A stretch of 64,000 bases of DNA from Sulfuricurvum sp. IAE1. GTDB taxonomy: Bacteria; Campylobacterota; Campylobacteria; Campylobacterales; Sulfurimonadaceae. Position numbers and translations under genes: made by a program. The DNA lies in assembly GCF_004347735.1 (NCBI RefSeq), contig NZ_SLTI01000060.1, positions 62,001 through 126,000 on the forward strand, read 5' to 3'. The notes under the pieces are model-generated. The model was given only the letters and a program-made list of their open reading frames with translations. It was not told where the DNA came from and ran no database searches. Position 1 is the first letter of the stretch, and each line of letters starts with the position of its first letter. This document shows, one piece after another, positions 43,899 to 54,186 of this stretch.

Positions 43899-45785
43899 AT
43901 GGAACTCTACTTATATCTTGCCCTCTTCGCTCCGCTGGTCGGGTCGTTGTTCGCGGCGCTGTTCGGTGCGTCGCCTAAAACCAAGCTGACAGGCTACGTG
44001 ACGTCGGGCCTGCTGTTCGTTTCGTTCGTCAGCAGCGCTATCTTGCTCAATTATGTCATGAGCGGGCATACGGTACACGTTGAACTGATGACGTGGATGG
44101 CGACGGGAGACCTGTACATTCCGTTCGGTTTCGTCGTCGATCAGGTAAGCGTCGTCATGATGATGGTAGTAACGGTCGTTTCCACGGTCGTTCACATCTA
44201 TTCGATCGGATACATGGATCACGACAAAGGGTTCAACCGTTTCTTCTCATGGCTTTCGGCGTTCGTCTTTTCGATGATGGTGCTTGTCATGAGCGACAAC
44301 TTTGCGGGACTCTTCATCGGATGGGAAGGGGTCGGTCTGTGTTCATGGGGACTGATCGGTTTCTGGTACCAGAAAGAATCGGCGACCTGGGCGGCGAACG
44401 AAGCGTTCATCATGAACCGCATTGCCGACCTGGGGATGCTGATCGGATTGTTCCTGGTTTATTGGAACATCGGATCGTTGCAGTATGACGTCGTATTCTC
44501 CCAGATCGGGAATCTTCCGGTAGAAGTGGTAACCTGGATCGGGATTTTCCTCTTTATCGGGGCAATGGGTAAATCGGCGCAATTTCCTCTGCATACCTGG
44601 CTTGCCGACGCGATGGAGGGTCCGACACCGGTTTCGGCACTTATCCACGCGGCAACGATGGTTACGGCGGGGGTCTATCTCGTGGTCCGTTCGAACCCGA
44701 TTTACGACCTGATTCCTAACGTGGGGATCTTTATTGCGAGCCTCGGAGCTTTCGTCGCATTCTTCGCCGCCTCGATGGCGCTCGTGAACCGCGACATGAA
44801 ACGGATTATCGCCTATTCGACCCTCTCGCAGCTGGGTTACATGTTCGTCGCGGCGGGTCTGGGTGCGTATTGGGTTGCACTTTTCCACCTGATGGCCCAC
44901 GCGTTTTTCAAAGCCCTCCTGTTCCTCGGTGCGGGTAACGTCATGCACGCGATGCACGACGAGCTCGACCCGTTTAAAATGGGCGGCTTGCGCAAAGTGA
45001 TGAAAGGGACGTTCGTGATGATGACCGTCGCTTCGGTCGCGCTGGCGGGGATCTATCCTTTGGCAGGTTTCTTCTCGAAAGACCTGATTCTGGAGGTAGC
45101 GTTCGTCGAACACCATTATGTCCTGTACACGGTCTTGTTGCTGACGGCCGGATTGACGGCGTTTTATTCGTTCCGTCTCGTCGCGCTTATCTTCCACGGA
45201 GAAGAGCGCTACAAACTTTTCGGCATCCATCCGCACGAAGCGTATAAATTCATGCTGGTCGCAATGAGCCCGCTGCTCGTCCTTGCGGTGATCGCGGGTG
45301 CGTTCAAAATGACCTATTACCAGCTGGTCATCAACATGCTTCCCTCGACGCAGTATCATGTCCACAGCGAGATGACCTACTGGATCATGACGATCGGAAC
45401 TCAGCTTTTCGTCATCGCGGCGATTCTGTTCGCGTACAAAAAATACGCCAACTGGAGCACGGTCCCCGATGGAACCTCCAAAACGGAGAACCGGTTCTGC
45501 TACAAACTGTTGTGGAACCAGTACTACATTCCGAAATTCTATGACGAGGTGTTTTCGAAACCCTATTTGGAACTTTCGAAAATCGCATGGAAGCAGATCG
45601 ATCTGAAAATTGTCGACGCCACCGTCGACGCGATCGCCAACGCGATCTACAAAACGGGCGAAAATACCCGTGATATCCAGAACGGAAACCTCTCGAGCAT
45701 GCTTCGCTGGATGGTTGTCGGTCTGGTGGTTTTGCTGGCGCTTGCCGTTGCCTTTACCGTGGGTTACAACGCGGTCGGCGCTTAA
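43899..45785 (+). CDS. nuoL: complex I subunit L
   Basis: A 628-residue antiporter-like proton-pumping subunit with about 15-16 helices. Conserved regions include FIGWEGVGLCSWGLIGFWY (with the key Glu), GKSAQFPLHTWLADAMEGPTPVSALIHAATMVTAGVYLV, STLSQLGYMFVAAGLGAY and HAFFKALLFLGAGNVMHA. The C-terminal part would form the lateral helix along the membrane arm. Length is normal. Confidence 0.97.
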   Translation: MELYLYLALFAPLVGSLFAALFGASPKTKLTGYVTSGLLFVSFVSSAILLNYVMSGHTVHVELMTWMATGDLYIPFGFVVDQVSVVMMMVVTVVSTVVHIYSIGYMDHDKGFNRFFSWLSAFVFSMMVLVMSDNFAGLFIGWEGVGLCSWGLIGFWYQKESATWAANEAFIMNRIADLGMLIGLFLVYWNIGSLQYDVVFSQIGNLPVEVVTWIGIFLFIGAMGKSAQFPLHTWLADAMEGPTPVSALIHAATMVTAGVYLVVRSNPIYDLIPNVGIFIASLGAFVAFFAASMALVNRDMKRIIAYSTLSQLGYMFVAAGLGAYWVALFHLMAHAFFKALLFLGAGNVMHAMHDELDPFKMGGLRKVMKGTFVMMTVASVALAGIYPLAGFFSKDLILEVAFVEHHYVLYTVLLLTAGLTAFYSFRLVALIFHGEERYKLFGIHPHEAYKFMLVAMSPLLVLAVIAGAFKMTYYQLVINMLPSTQYHVHSEMTYWIMTIGTQLFVIAAILFAYKKYANWSTVPDGTSKTENRFCYKLLWNQYYIPKFYDEVFSKPYLELSKIAWKQIDLKIVDATVDAIANAIYKTGENTRDIQNGNLSSMLRWMVVGLVVLLALAVAFTVGYNAVGA

Positions 45786-45794
45786 GGAGTAATG

Positions 45795-47342
45795 ATGTTG
45801 GATCATATTTTATCGCTTTTGATTTTTTTCCCGGCATTGGCCGCGATGTTCGGGTTCGTTGTCAGACAAGACAGTATCCGCGCTTACGGTATCGCCGTGG
45901 CGGGTATCGAGTTTTTTCTTTCTCTGTGGTTGTGGTATGCGTACGACCCGATGGTTTCGGGGATGCAGTTCATGGAAGCCGCACCGCTGATTCCGGCATT
46001 CGGTATCAACTACCTGCTCGGGGTTGACGGGATTTCACTCTTTATTATCATTCTGTCGACATTCTTCACGCTGATCGGTATCGCGTCGTTGACCGAAACG
46101 CGCCGTGTCAAAGACATGATTATCACCCTCTTGTTCCTCGAAATGACGATGGTAGGGGTGTTTGCGGCGTTGGATGCGATCGTGTTCTACGTCTTCTGGG
46201 AACTCTCCCTCGTTCCGATGCTTTACATCATCGGTGCATGGGGCGGACCGCTGCGGATTTACGCATCGATCAAGTTTTTCCTTTACACGTTTGCCGGTTC
46301 GCTGGTGATGCTCGTCGGTATGCTCTTCATGGCGTACTTTTACTATCAGGCGACGGGGGCATGGAGCTTCTCTATCCTGGAATGGTACCGTCTGATTCTG
46401 CCGGAGAATTTCCAGATCTGGCTGTTTGTCGCGTTCTTCCTCGGATTCGCGATCAAGGTTCCGATGTTTCCGTTTCATACCTGGCTCCCTTACGCACACG
46501 GGCAGGCGCCGACCATCGGTTCGGTGATCCTTGCGGCGATTTTGCTGAAAATGGGAACCTACGCGTTTGTCCGTTTCTCGCTGCCGCTCTTCCCGGATGC
46601 GTCGGTCTTTTTCATGTTCCCGATCGCGATCATCGCGATCATCATGATCATTTACACGGCGATGGTCGCGTATGCTCAGGAAGACATCAAACAAGTGGTC
46701 GCGTACAGCTCGATCTCCCACATGGGGGTTATCATCCTCGGTACGTTCGCCCTGAACGTCGAAGGGGTCAGCGGTTCAGTATTCCTGATGATCGCGCACG
46801 GGGTCGTATCGGGGGCGCTGTTCCTCCTGGTCGGTGTGATTTACGATCGCCGCCATACGAAGCTGATGAGCGAATTCGGCGGTCTGGCTTCGGTCATGCC
46901 CCGTTATGCGACCATTTTCGGGATCATGATGATGGCTTCGGTCGGCTTGCCGCTCACCATTAACTTCGTTGGGGAATTCCTGAGTCTGCTCGGGTTCTAC
47001 AAACAGTCCCATGCAATGACGCTGGCTGCGGGTGTGGCCATCATCGTGGGTGCGATTTACATGCTCTCGGCGTACAAAAAAGCGTTTTTCGGGCCGGTTA
47101 CCAAAGAAGAGAATAAAAATCTCAAAGACGTCAATAAAGTCGAACTGGTGGGTCTGGTTCCTCTCGTAATCGTTGCGATTTGGTTGGGGGTCTATCCCAA
47201 ACCGGTGCTTGAACCGATCAACAACAGCGTTGAATCGGTGATTCAGCTGATGCACGACAAAGCCCAAAGCGCTGAAGCCAAAGCGCGTATCCCGAACCTT
47301 GCCGAAGCGGACGGGATTATCACTATGCAGGAGGGACACTAA
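45795..47342 (+). CDS. nuoM: complex I subunit M
   Basis: A 515-residue antiporter-like subunit. Key segments are [21 protein letters not shown] (membrane Glu), [39 protein letters not shown] and [13 protein letters not shown]. Two ATG codons stand in tandem at 45792 and 45795; the second has the better 5-base distance from GGAG. The stop overlaps the nuoN start by one base. Confidence 0.97.
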   Translation: MLDHILSLLIFFPALAAMFGFVVRQDSIRAYGIAVAGIEFFLSLWLWYAYDPMVSGMQFMEAAPLIPAFGINYLLGVDGISLFIIILSTFFTLIGIASLTETRRVKDMIITLLFLEMTMVGVFAALDAIVFYVFWELSLVPMLYIIGAWGGPLRIYASIKFFLYTFAGSLVMLVGMLFMAYFYYQATGAWSFSILEWYRLILPENFQIWLFVAFFLGFAIKVPMFPFHTWLPYAHGQAPTIGSVILAAILLKMGTYAFVRFSLPLFPDASVFFMFPIAIIAIIMIIYTAMVAYAQEDIKQVVAYSSISHMGVIILGTFALNVEGVSGSVFLMIAHGVVSGALFLLVGVIYDRRHTKLMSEFGGLASVMPRYATIFGIMMMASVGLPLTINFVGEFLSLLGFYKQSHAMTLAAGVAIIVGAIYMLSAYKKAFFGPVTKEENKNLKDVNKVELVGLVPLVIVAIWLGVYPKPVLEPINNSVESVIQLMHDKAQSAEAKARIPNLAEADGIITMQEGH

Positions 47343-48847
47343 TGTTGGAGCCCGTTAACGTATCGCTGGCGTCGCTGAACCTTGCGACGCTTGCTCCGAT
47401 GCTCATCGCCATTATCGGCGCGCTGTCGATCCTGATGATCGATTTGGTCAAAGAGGGACTTCACAAGTCCCTTTACGTCATGATCGCCTTGTTGTTCTTG
47501 CTTCTGGACTTGGGGGCATTGATCGATTTCGGCGGCGTTTTCCTTAAAAACGGAACGGTTCTCGGATTTTTCGATGTCATGTTGATGGACGGGATTGCGA
47601 TCCTTTCGCAGATCATCATCGTCGCCGGTTCGATGCTCTTCATTCCGTTGGCACTTACGTCGAAACGGTTTCACGAGTACAACTATCCCGAGTATTTCGC
47701 GCTGTTCTTGTTCATGATCGCAGGCTTCCAGTTTATGGTCGCAACGGACAACCTTATCCTCGTCTTTGTCGGCTTGGAAACGGCGTCTTTGGCGCTTTAT
47801 ACCCTGATTGCACTGCATAACCGTTCCAAATCGTTTGAAGCGGCGGTCAAATATTTTACGATGGGTGCCCTTGCGGCGGGTTTTTACGCATTCGGTGCGA
47901 TGATCCTTTACGCCATCAGCGGTTCGGTCGAGATCAACCAGATCGCGACCGTTCTGGCCGAGGATCACTACAGCAACATCGGATACGTTCTGATCGCCGT
48001 GACTTTTATGATCGCGGCGTTCGGGTTCAAGCTTTCGATGGTACCGTTTCACACCTGGACGCCCGACGTCTATGAAGGATCGTCGGCGGCGCTTGCCGGG
48101 TACATGTCGATCGTTCCCAAAATCGCGGCGTTCGTCGTGGCGATGCGTCTGTTTGAATTCCTCGTCCACAGCGGCGTGGTATGGCTGCAGGTAATCCTCT
48201 ACATCGGGGTAGTTGTGACGATGACGGCGGCAAACATTTGGGCGCTGGTGCAGACCGACGTCAAGCGGATGCTTGCGTACAGCTCGATTTCCCATGCGGG
48301 GTTCGTCATGGCGGCGATTCTGATCGGTACGACCCAGGCGAACACGGGACTGTTCCTTTACTGGGCATTGTTTAGCTTCACCAACCTCGGGGCTTTCACC
48401 ATGTTGTGGGTCAACCGCCAGAAAAACCTTCTGCCGGGACAAAGCTCGGACCATCCGTACGAAAAATTTTCGGGTATGGTCAAAACCATGCCGATGGCGG
48501 CCGTTATGATGGGTCTGTTTATGCTCTCATTGGCGGGGATCCCTCCGTTTGGTCTTTTCTGGGGGAAAATGTACATGATCGGCTCTGCCGTCAGTGCCGG
48601 CTATACGCTGCTGGCTTTGATTATGGCGCTTAACTCCGCGATTGCCGGGTACTATTACCTCAAGCTGATCGTTTTCATGTTCATGAAAGAGCCGATGGTC
48701 GGATACGAAAAATATTATCTGATGAATGCGTCGCTTTCGCTCAAAACGATTATCGGCGTCGCGGCGGTCGGGACGATTTTTGCCGTTTTCGCGGTCAATC
48801 CGCTTTTGGAAGTCATAACTTTATTCGTGTATAATAGCGGTTATTAA
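47342..48847 (+). CDS. nuoN: complex I subunit N
   Basis: A 501-residue antiporter-like subunit with about 14 helices. Recognisable are [82 protein letters not shown] and [15 protein letters not shown]. Last canonical complex I gene, 22 bases before pflA. Confidence 0.97.
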   Translation: MLEPVNVSLASLNLATLAPMLIAIIGALSILMIDLVKEGLHKSLYVMIALLFLLLDLGALIDFGGVFLKNGTVLGFFDVMLMDGIAILSQIIIVAGSMLFIPLALTSKRFHEYNYPEYFALFLFMIAGFQFMVATDNLILVFVGLETASLALYTLIALHNRSKSFEAAVKYFTMGALAAGFYAFGAMILYAISGSVEINQIATVLAEDHYSNIGYVLIAVTFMIAAFGFKLSMVPFHTWTPDVYEGSSAALAGYMSIVPKIAAFVVAMRLFEFLVHSGVVWLQVILYIGVVVTMTAANIWALVQTDVKRMLAYSSISHAGFVMAAILIGTTQANTGLFLYWALFSFTNLGAFTMLWVNRQKNLLPGQSSDHPYEKFSGMVKTMPMAAVMMGLFMLSLAGIPPFGLFWGKMYMIGSAVSAGYTLLALIMALNSAIAGYYYLKLIVFMFMKEPMVGYEKYYLMNASLSLKTIIGVAAVGTIFAVFAVNPLLEVITLFVYNSGY

Positions 48848-48869
48848 TCATCTTACGAAAGGGGGAATA

Positions 48870-51227
48870 GTGCGGTACTGGATAGCTCTATCCCTCTGCT
48901 TTCCCCTTTTTGCGATGGAGCTGACGCTCCAAAGCGGTAAAGAAGACTCCAGGCCCTACAGCATTCTGCATTTGCAGGATAATATCCCTTTCGAATGCCG
49001 TGCCCATAAAAACGAGTTCGACGATACCAAGCGGATCGATTGCCGTTTTTCTCCCCTCTCGCCGAAAAAATTTTCTCCGATTGAAAACGCTTATTTCAAA
49101 ATCACCGGAGCCGCGACTACCAAAGGCTATACGGTCTCGATCTTTCCCAAGAAAAAAATGAAACTTTATCCCGTTGCGTTCAATCTATCGAAATCGATCC
49201 AGACCTATGCGGCGGATACGGCGCAAGCGAAACAATGGACCGTGCTGGGATATGAGTACATTCCCCCCTTGCTCGACGCACCCGCGCCGAAATCATCGGC
49301 GATTAATTTCCCGGTACGAATCGAAAAAAATATCGAACCTTACGTCGGAGGGCTTGATCTCAAGGGGAATCCGATCAAAATTACCCGTGCTCAGGATGTT
49401 ACCGACTATATGCAGATGAAAAAAGCGTACGACGCAAAAGACTACGCCCAGGTGCTGGATTTAGCCGATTACACCCTGAAACACTATCCGAAAACGGTTT
49501 TTCGAAGCGAGCTGATGCTCCATCAGGTACGGGCCTATCATGAGCGCGGCAACCACGAAAAAGTAGTCGAGATCGCCAAACAGTTTTTGCGCGATTATTC
49601 GTCGGATCAAAACGTCGCCGAAGTACTGGCCGATACGGCCAACGCTTACGGAAAACTGGGGCAAACGGCCGATGCCGATTATTTTTACGATCGCCTCTTC
49701 AAGGAACATGGCGACAGCCCTTTTGCGGCGGTCGGGATGATTTACAAGGCCAAACAGGTCGAATTCGGGGGATCGCCCAAGCGCGCGATGTATTATTATC
49801 AAAAAGCGCTTGATACGACTCAGGACGTCGATGTTGCGTCGCAGGCTGCGTTCAGGCTCGCACAGATGGAACTCAGTGGCGGAAATACGGAAAAGGCGGC
49901 CGAGTACGCCGACAAAATCATTAAAGCCAATCCGAAATATTTGACGAAAGTGCGTAACGATGCGATCAATATGTCCGATATGTTCGTGTACCGCAAAGAT
50001 TTCAAAACGGGAATACGGATTGCCGAAGCTCTCCTCAACGGCGCCGATCCCAAAAGCGCCGAGCACGAAGTACTGTTGAAAAATCTCGGGTTGCGCCTTG
50101 CGCAGGGGGATCGCAAGAGCGAAGCGCTCAAACGGTTCAACGAATACCTCAAAACGTACAAATACGGGGATTACGTCGCAGAAGTTCGGCGTGCGAAAGA
50201 CGGCCTCTTTTTTGAAGAGCAGGAGAGCAATGCGACCGGGCAGATCAAAAAATACGACGAACTGATACAGCGTTACGGCAACGAAAGTGTCGGGCGCAAA
50301 GCCCTCTACAAAAAAGCGCAGGTACTGTTCAAGCAGAAAAAATACAAAGAGGTGCTTGAGCTAGAGAACGAACTTCACCGTCTTGACTCCGAAGAGTTCC
50401 CCAAAACGAACGCACTGATTACCCAAAGTGCGATCGGTCTGGAACAACAGTATCTCAAAGAGGGGAAATGCTCCGATGCGATGGCGATTCAGAAGATGTA
50501 TAAGACAAAGCTTGAAGCGCGATGGGACGGTCTTTTGTTCGATTGTGCCGTCAAAACGACCCAGTATGCCGTTGCCATAAAAATCGCCGAACCGCATCTC
50601 AAAAGCAAATCCCTCCCCGAACGCCAAACCTGGCTTTTGCGTATGGCGAAGACCCAGTTTGGCCTGGGGGAATACAAGCAGGCGCTAAAAGCGGGGAACG
50701 AACTGGTTAAATTGCTTGAAGCCGAACCAAACCCGGCACTGAACGAGGTCTATCGGATACTCTACGATGCTTCGCAGCGGCTTGGGAATGCGGAGGGGAT
50801 GATTCGCTACATCAAATCGGTTGAAACGGCGTTCCCCAACGATTTCAAAGACATCGAGCGCTACACACAGATGGTGAGCCTGGGACTTAGACAAAAAAAC
50901 GAAGCGCTGCTGCAGACCTACGCGCGCAAGGTGATGACGCTTCAAAACCGGACCAAAACCTACACGCAAACCCCCTACATCGAGTTCACACTGGCCCAGT
51001 CGCTTCAAAACGTCGAGAAAGATGCCGAAGCGTTGCAGGTACTTAAAACGCTGAACGCCCGAAAACTCAATGCCGAGAAACGTTCACGGCAGCAATATCT
51101 GATCGGAGCCGTTGCCCAAAAGCTCGGACGTACCGCCGAGGCACGCGCGGCATTCAATGCAAGTATCAAAGCCGATAAAAATTCGGCATGGGGTAAACTT
51201 GCCAAAGACGCCCTGGCGCTTTTATAA
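48870..51227 (+). CDS. pflA: PflA-like periplasmic TPR protein of the flagellar motor
   Basis: A 785-residue protein with an N-terminal signal peptide (MRYWIALSLCFPLFAMELTL), a beta-rich domain to about residue 170 and then many tetratricopeptide-like helical pairs to the C terminus (for example YAQVLDLADYTLKHYPKTVF, KVVEIAKQFLRDYSSDQNVAEVLADTANAYGKLG). PflA (Cj1565c, HP1274) has this form and directly follows nuoN in Campylobacter and Helicobacter; there it helps build the periplasmic scaffold that holds the stator ring and is needed for motility. GTG start with a GGGGGAA ribosome site. Confidence 0.85.
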   Translation: MRYWIALSLCFPLFAMELTLQSGKEDSRPYSILHLQDNIPFECRAHKNEFDDTKRIDCRFSPLSPKKFSPIENAYFKITGAATTKGYTVSIFPKKKMKLYPVAFNLSKSIQTYAADTAQAKQWTVLGYEYIPPLLDAPAPKSSAINFPVRIEKNIEPYVGGLDLKGNPIKITRAQDVTDYMQMKKAYDAKDYAQVLDLADYTLKHYPKTVFRSELMLHQVRAYHERGNHEKVVEIAKQFLRDYSSDQNVAEVLADTANAYGKLGQTADADYFYDRLFKEHGDSPFAAVGMIYKAKQVEFGGSPKRAMYYYQKALDTTQDVDVASQAAFRLAQMELSGGNTEKAAEYADKIIKANPKYLTKVRNDAINMSDMFVYRKDFKTGIRIAEALLNGADPKSAEHEVLLKNLGLRLAQGDRKSEALKRFNEYLKTYKYGDYVAEVRRAKDGLFFEEQESNATGQIKKYDELIQRYGNESVGRKALYKKAQVLFKQKKYKEVLELENELHRLDSEEFPKTNALITQSAIGLEQQYLKEGKCSDAMAIQKMYKTKLEARWDGLLFDCAVKTTQYAVAIKIAEPHLKSKSLPERQTWLLRMAKTQFGLGEYKQALKAGNELVKLLEAEPNPALNEVYRILYDASQRLGNAEGMIRYIKSVETAFPNDFKDIERYTQMVSLGLRQKNEALLQTYARKVMTLQNRTKTYTQTPYIEFTLAQSLQNVEKDAEALQVLKTLNARKLNAEKRSRQQYLIGAVAQKLGRTAEARAAFNASIKADKNSAWGKLAKDALALL

Positions 51228-51256
51228 ACAGACCGACCCTTTTACCGTGGGGCATC

Positions 51257-52153
51257 CTACGTTTTTAAAAATGCACTGGCGGCGGTATAAAGCTCTTGGG
51301 CATTGCCGCCGGCGTACAGGGTGAACTGGTGGGCGTTGAAGGTCTGCTGCCGCTTGGCCAGCTGAGCCGTATGGGTAGTTATACGCTCGCGCAGTTCGTT
51401 CAAATCGGATTTTCCGTCAAGGTATTCGAGTACTTCGATGATACCGATCGCTTTCATACTGTTGGGGCTTCTGCCGTAGAGGCGCTCAAGTTCGGCAACT
51501 TCGTCGACGATACCCTCTTGGATCATTTTTTCCGTTCGAAGCGCGATTCTCTCCCTCAAGACACTTCGCTCGATTTTCAGTTCAAATACCGGACACCCGG
51601 TGAGAACCGGACGCGGGGGATGCTGAGCGAACCATTCCGAGGGGGGAAGGCCGCTTTGGAGGTAAATCAGGAGCATTTTTTCGGTTCTGTACGCATCGGC
51701 GGGGGTGATTTTGGCCATCGAAACGGGATCAATACGGCACATCATCGCATACGCGCTTGCCTGGTCGCAGAGCAGTTCTTTTGCTTTTTGGAGGGTTTCG
51801 GATGAAAAAGAGGGAAGTTCCGAGAGTCCCTCGAGCATGCTTTTGAGGTAAAAGCTGCTCCCCCCGACGATAACAAGGTGTTTTTCCTCTTCGCGCGCAT
51901 AGTCGCAAGCACGGGAGTATTCGTCGATAAAGGTTATAACGCTGGCGTTATGATCCGGTGGGAGACGGTCTATCCCGAAATGGGGAACCCGCGAGAGTTC
52001 AGACCGGGAAGGCTTGGCCGAAGCGATATCGATTTCACGGTAGACGCTCAGCGAATCGATCGAAAGGATGACCGCGTTGTGTTCGCTTGCAAGCGAAAGA
52101 GCGAGGTCGCTTTTCCCCGATGCGGTAGAACCGATGATTGCCAGTTGTTTCAT
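51257..52153 (-). CDS. miaA: tRNA dimethylallyltransferase
   Basis: MiaA adds a dimethylallyl group to A37 of tRNAs reading codons that start with U. The 298-residue enzyme has the P-loop GSTASGKSDLA, the SIDSLSVYREIDIASAKPSRSEL segment with the catalytic Asp, a VPHFGIDRLPPD loop and VIVGGSSFYLKSML. The C-terminal SPNSMKAIGIIEVLEYLDG matches the family. The start MKQLAIIG at 52153 is preferred because a promoter places the transcript start on it. Length is slightly short but complete. Confidence 0.93.
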   Translation of the reverse strand: MKQLAIIGSTASGKSDLALSLASEHNAVILSIDSLSVYREIDIASAKPSRSELSRVPHFGIDRLPPDHNASVITFIDEYSRACDYAREEEKHLVIVGGSSFYLKSMLEGLSELPSFSSETLQKAKELLCDQASAYAMMCRIDPVSMAKITPADAYRTEKMLLIYLQSGLPPSEWFAQHPPRPVLTGCPVFELKIERSVLRERIALRTEKMIQEGIVDEVAELERLYGRSPNSMKAIGIIEVLEYLDGKSDLNELRERITTHTAQLAKRQQTFNAHQFTLYAGGNAQELYTAASAFLKT

Positions 52154-52165
52154 GACGAAATTATA
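52154..52165 (-). promoter_or_regulatory. promoter for a leaderless transcript (miaA)
   Basis: On the minus strand TATAAT occupies 52165-52160, followed by six bases and then the miaA ATG at 52153. No Shine-Dalgarno sequence is present. The spacing is the same as at 12783 and 62022. Confidence 0.65.
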
Positions 52166-52253
52166 CCCGATGGCGGATGAGAAGAGATCGACCCCGCTCA
52201 AAGAGAATTTACGATAAAATAAATTCCATACTTAACCGAGCAAAAGGCGATAC

Positions 52254-53114
52254 GTGAAGCGACTGGCGAAAAAACTGCAGGATTTTAACGAACTGGTGAT
52301 GTTTCAGCACACCGTTTTTTCGCTCCCGTTCATCTTTATCGCGATGATCGTCGCGGCGGAAGGGTGGTTCGGCTCGACCTTGCTCATTCTGGGCGCTTTG
52401 GCGGCAGTCACCGCACGCAACGCGGCGATGGGGTTTAACCGCTACGTTGACCGTATCTACGATGCGCACAACCCGAGGACGGCCGGACGCCCCAGCGTTG
52501 ACGGTCGGCTCAAACCCGCTTCGATCGCAATTTTCACGGCGGTGAACGCGATAGCTTTTATGGCGGTGGCTTATTTTATCAACGATCTGGCGTTTGCGCT
52601 AAGCGGGCCGATCCTTATCGTGCTGCTTAGCTATTCGTATTTCAAGCGTTTCAGCGCACTGGCCCACATCGTGCTGGGGGTGTCGCTGGGGCTTGCTCCG
52701 ATCGCCGGTGCCGTCGCGGTACTGGGGAGCGTTCCGGAGTGGTCGGTATGGCTGAGCATCGGCGTTGTTTTCTGGGTCGCGGGGTTTGATTTGCTCTACT
52801 CGCTGCAGGACATGGAGTTTGACCGCGAACGGGGCCTGCACTCCATCCCCTCAAAATTCGGCAGTTCCGCAACGCTGGGGATTTCAGCCCTGTTTCACAT
52901 GCTTGCCGTCGTTTTTTGGGCGGTCTTCGTGCAGGAAGCGGCACTGGGGTATTTCGCGATTGCCGCGGTGGTATTTGCGGCATTGATGTTAGGCTATGAA
53001 CATTACCTGGTACGGCGCGATTTTACCCAGATCGACCGAGCCTTTTTTACGGTCAACGGCTATTTGGGATTCGTATTTATCGGACTTATCATCTTGGACA
53101 AGGTTGCAGCATGA
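52254..53114 (+). CDS. UbiA-family prenyltransferase (MqnP-like)
   Basis: A 286-residue integral membrane protein with eight to nine helices. The two Asp-rich motifs of the family are visible: NRYVDRIYDAHNPRTAGRP and, later, DLLYSLQDMEFDRERGLHSIPSKFG. Such enzymes attach a polyprenyl chain to an aromatic acid. Because Campylobacterota make menaquinone by the futalosine route, the MqnP role is most likely, supplying the quinone used by complex I. GTG start with an AAAGGCG site. Overlaps the next gene by 4 bases. Confidence 0.87.
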   Translation: MKRLAKKLQDFNELVMFQHTVFSLPFIFIAMIVAAEGWFGSTLLILGALAAVTARNAAMGFNRYVDRIYDAHNPRTAGRPSVDGRLKPASIAIFTAVNAIAFMAVAYFINDLAFALSGPILIVLLSYSYFKRFSALAHIVLGVSLGLAPIAGAVAVLGSVPEWSVWLSIGVVFWVAGFDLLYSLQDMEFDRERGLHSIPSKFGSSATLGISALFHMLAVVFWAVFVQEAALGYFAIAAVVFAALMLGYEHYLVRRDFTQIDRAFFTVNGYLGFVFIGLIILDKVAA

Positions 53115-53632
53115 ACGACGTACGTTTGATAGAAGCTCCTCTGGAGATTGTTTTCGACAAAGTTTCGGTCAATGAAAGCGAATTCGAAAGAGAATACGCA
53201 CGCTTAAGCGAGACCGATGACGACGCCATAGGCCAATGGCTCCGAACCGCAAAAGCCAAAGGGGAAACGAGCGACAGCGATCCGGTCGTTATTCACCTGC
53301 TCGTCGAACTGTACCGTAAAATGGACCGGCTCGAGCACCTGATCCTCAATAACGTGCCGCAGCGTCTTACTTTGTCGGTTGACGCGGCGATTGCCCAGAT
53401 CGGATTCGAACATTTCGAATTGCTTGAGCCCCTGCTCGAGCCGGGTGAAACCTATTACGGCCGATTGGAACTTCCGGTTCATCCCAAAAGGGAGACGGCC
53501 CTTTATTTCGAAGCGCTGACCCCGTCGTTGGCGCGGATCAGCCGGATCCACCCCAGAGACGAGAGTGAATGGGGTGCGTATATGATGGCTCGCGAGCGGG
53601 CGATGATCCGCCACCTGAAAGGGCACGAATGA
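53111..53632 (+). CDS. protein of unknown function, possibly PilZ-like fold
   Basis: A 173-residue soluble protein. The N-terminal 80 residues are charged and helical; the second half (LEPGETYYGRLELPVHPKRETALYFEAL) looks like beta strands and ends in a helix, EWGAYMMARERAMIRHLKG. That outline is like a PilZ barrel, but the c-di-GMP binding RxxxR and D/NxSxxG motifs are not seen. It overlaps the prenyltransferase and the next gene by 4 bases each (ATGA), so the three are coupled. Confidence 0.6.
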   Translation: MNDVRLIEAPLEIVFDKVSVNESEFEREYARLSETDDDAIGQWLRTAKAKGETSDSDPVVIHLLVELYRKMDRLEHLILNNVPQRLTLSVDAAIAQIGFEHFELLEPLLEPGETYYGRLELPVHPKRETALYFEALTPSLARISRIHPRDESEWGAYMMARERAMIRHLKGHE

Positions 53633-54144
53633 GTTACGGGATCGAGATCGCCCTGGTCGCCCTGGCCGTCATGGTCGTAGGGTTGATCTACTACGTCGTG
53701 ACTAAAGAGGGGGAGACGACGTCACAGATCCGTGCCGTGGCCAAAGCGGTTGAAGAGTTGCACCGCGAACTGTTTATGATGGACAAACGCCTCAAGCAGG
53801 AGCTGGAAATCATGGCATCTCTGCAAGAGAGCGTCCCGCGTTCACAGGATTCGCTGCATGCCGAAGTAGGGCGCGAAGTGAACGAGATATCGGTGCCGAT
53901 TATGGAATCGCTGGGAGCGATCGAGGGAACGCTTTCGGCCTACAAAGAAAAGACCGAAACCCGTCTGCGTTACCTTGAAGAGCGGATCCGGAACCTGTCG
54001 TTGCCCACTTCCATCAGCGGACTCGATGATGAGAAAGTGATCAGTCGTTACAATGAAGGGATGGAAGTCGACGCAATCGCCAAAGAGTTGCGATTGTCCA
54101 AAGCCGAAGTGGAATTTGTATTGAAAATTAATCAACTCAGATAG
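53629..54144 (+). CDS. membrane-anchored coiled-coil protein with C-terminal HTH-like helix pair
   Basis: A 171-residue protein: one N-terminal transmembrane helix (IEIALVALAVMVVGLIYYVV), a coiled coil (about 25-125, VAKAVEELHRELFMMDKRLKQELE) and a C-terminal segment DDEKVISRYNEGMEVDAIAKELRLSKAEVEFVL that looks like a helix-turn-helix. It is similar to what I know as DUF6115 proteins of Campylobacterota, a name given from memory. The ATG at 53629 overlaps the previous stop (ATGA). Confidence 0.7.
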   Translation: MSYGIEIALVALAVMVVGLIYYVVTKEGETTSQIRAVAKAVEELHRELFMMDKRLKQELEIMASLQESVPRSQDSLHAEVGREVNEISVPIMESLGAIEGTLSAYKEKTETRLRYLEERIRNLSLPTSISGLDDEKVISRYNEGMEVDAIAKELRLSKAEVEFVLKINQLR

Positions 54145-54161
54145 TTATAAGGTTTATCAGC

Positions 54162-54167
54162 TATAAT
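54162..54167 (+). promoter_or_regulatory. -10 element of tRNA-Arg
   Basis: TATAAT 20 bases before the mature 5' end of the tRNA; the transcript start would fall about 13 bases ahead of it. Confidence 0.6.
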
Positions 54168-54186
54168 TTCGGTCTCTTTAAAAGAT

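Noticed and set aside
44343-45806. 487-codon frame antisense to nuoL
   Set aside because: Shadow of a hydrophobic membrane gene; yields a His/Arg/Gln-rich non-protein-like sequence.
53111-53632. c-di-GMP receptor of the PilZ family
   Set aside because: The binding motifs RxxxR and D/NxSxxG are missing; only the general outline is similar, so it is left as unknown.
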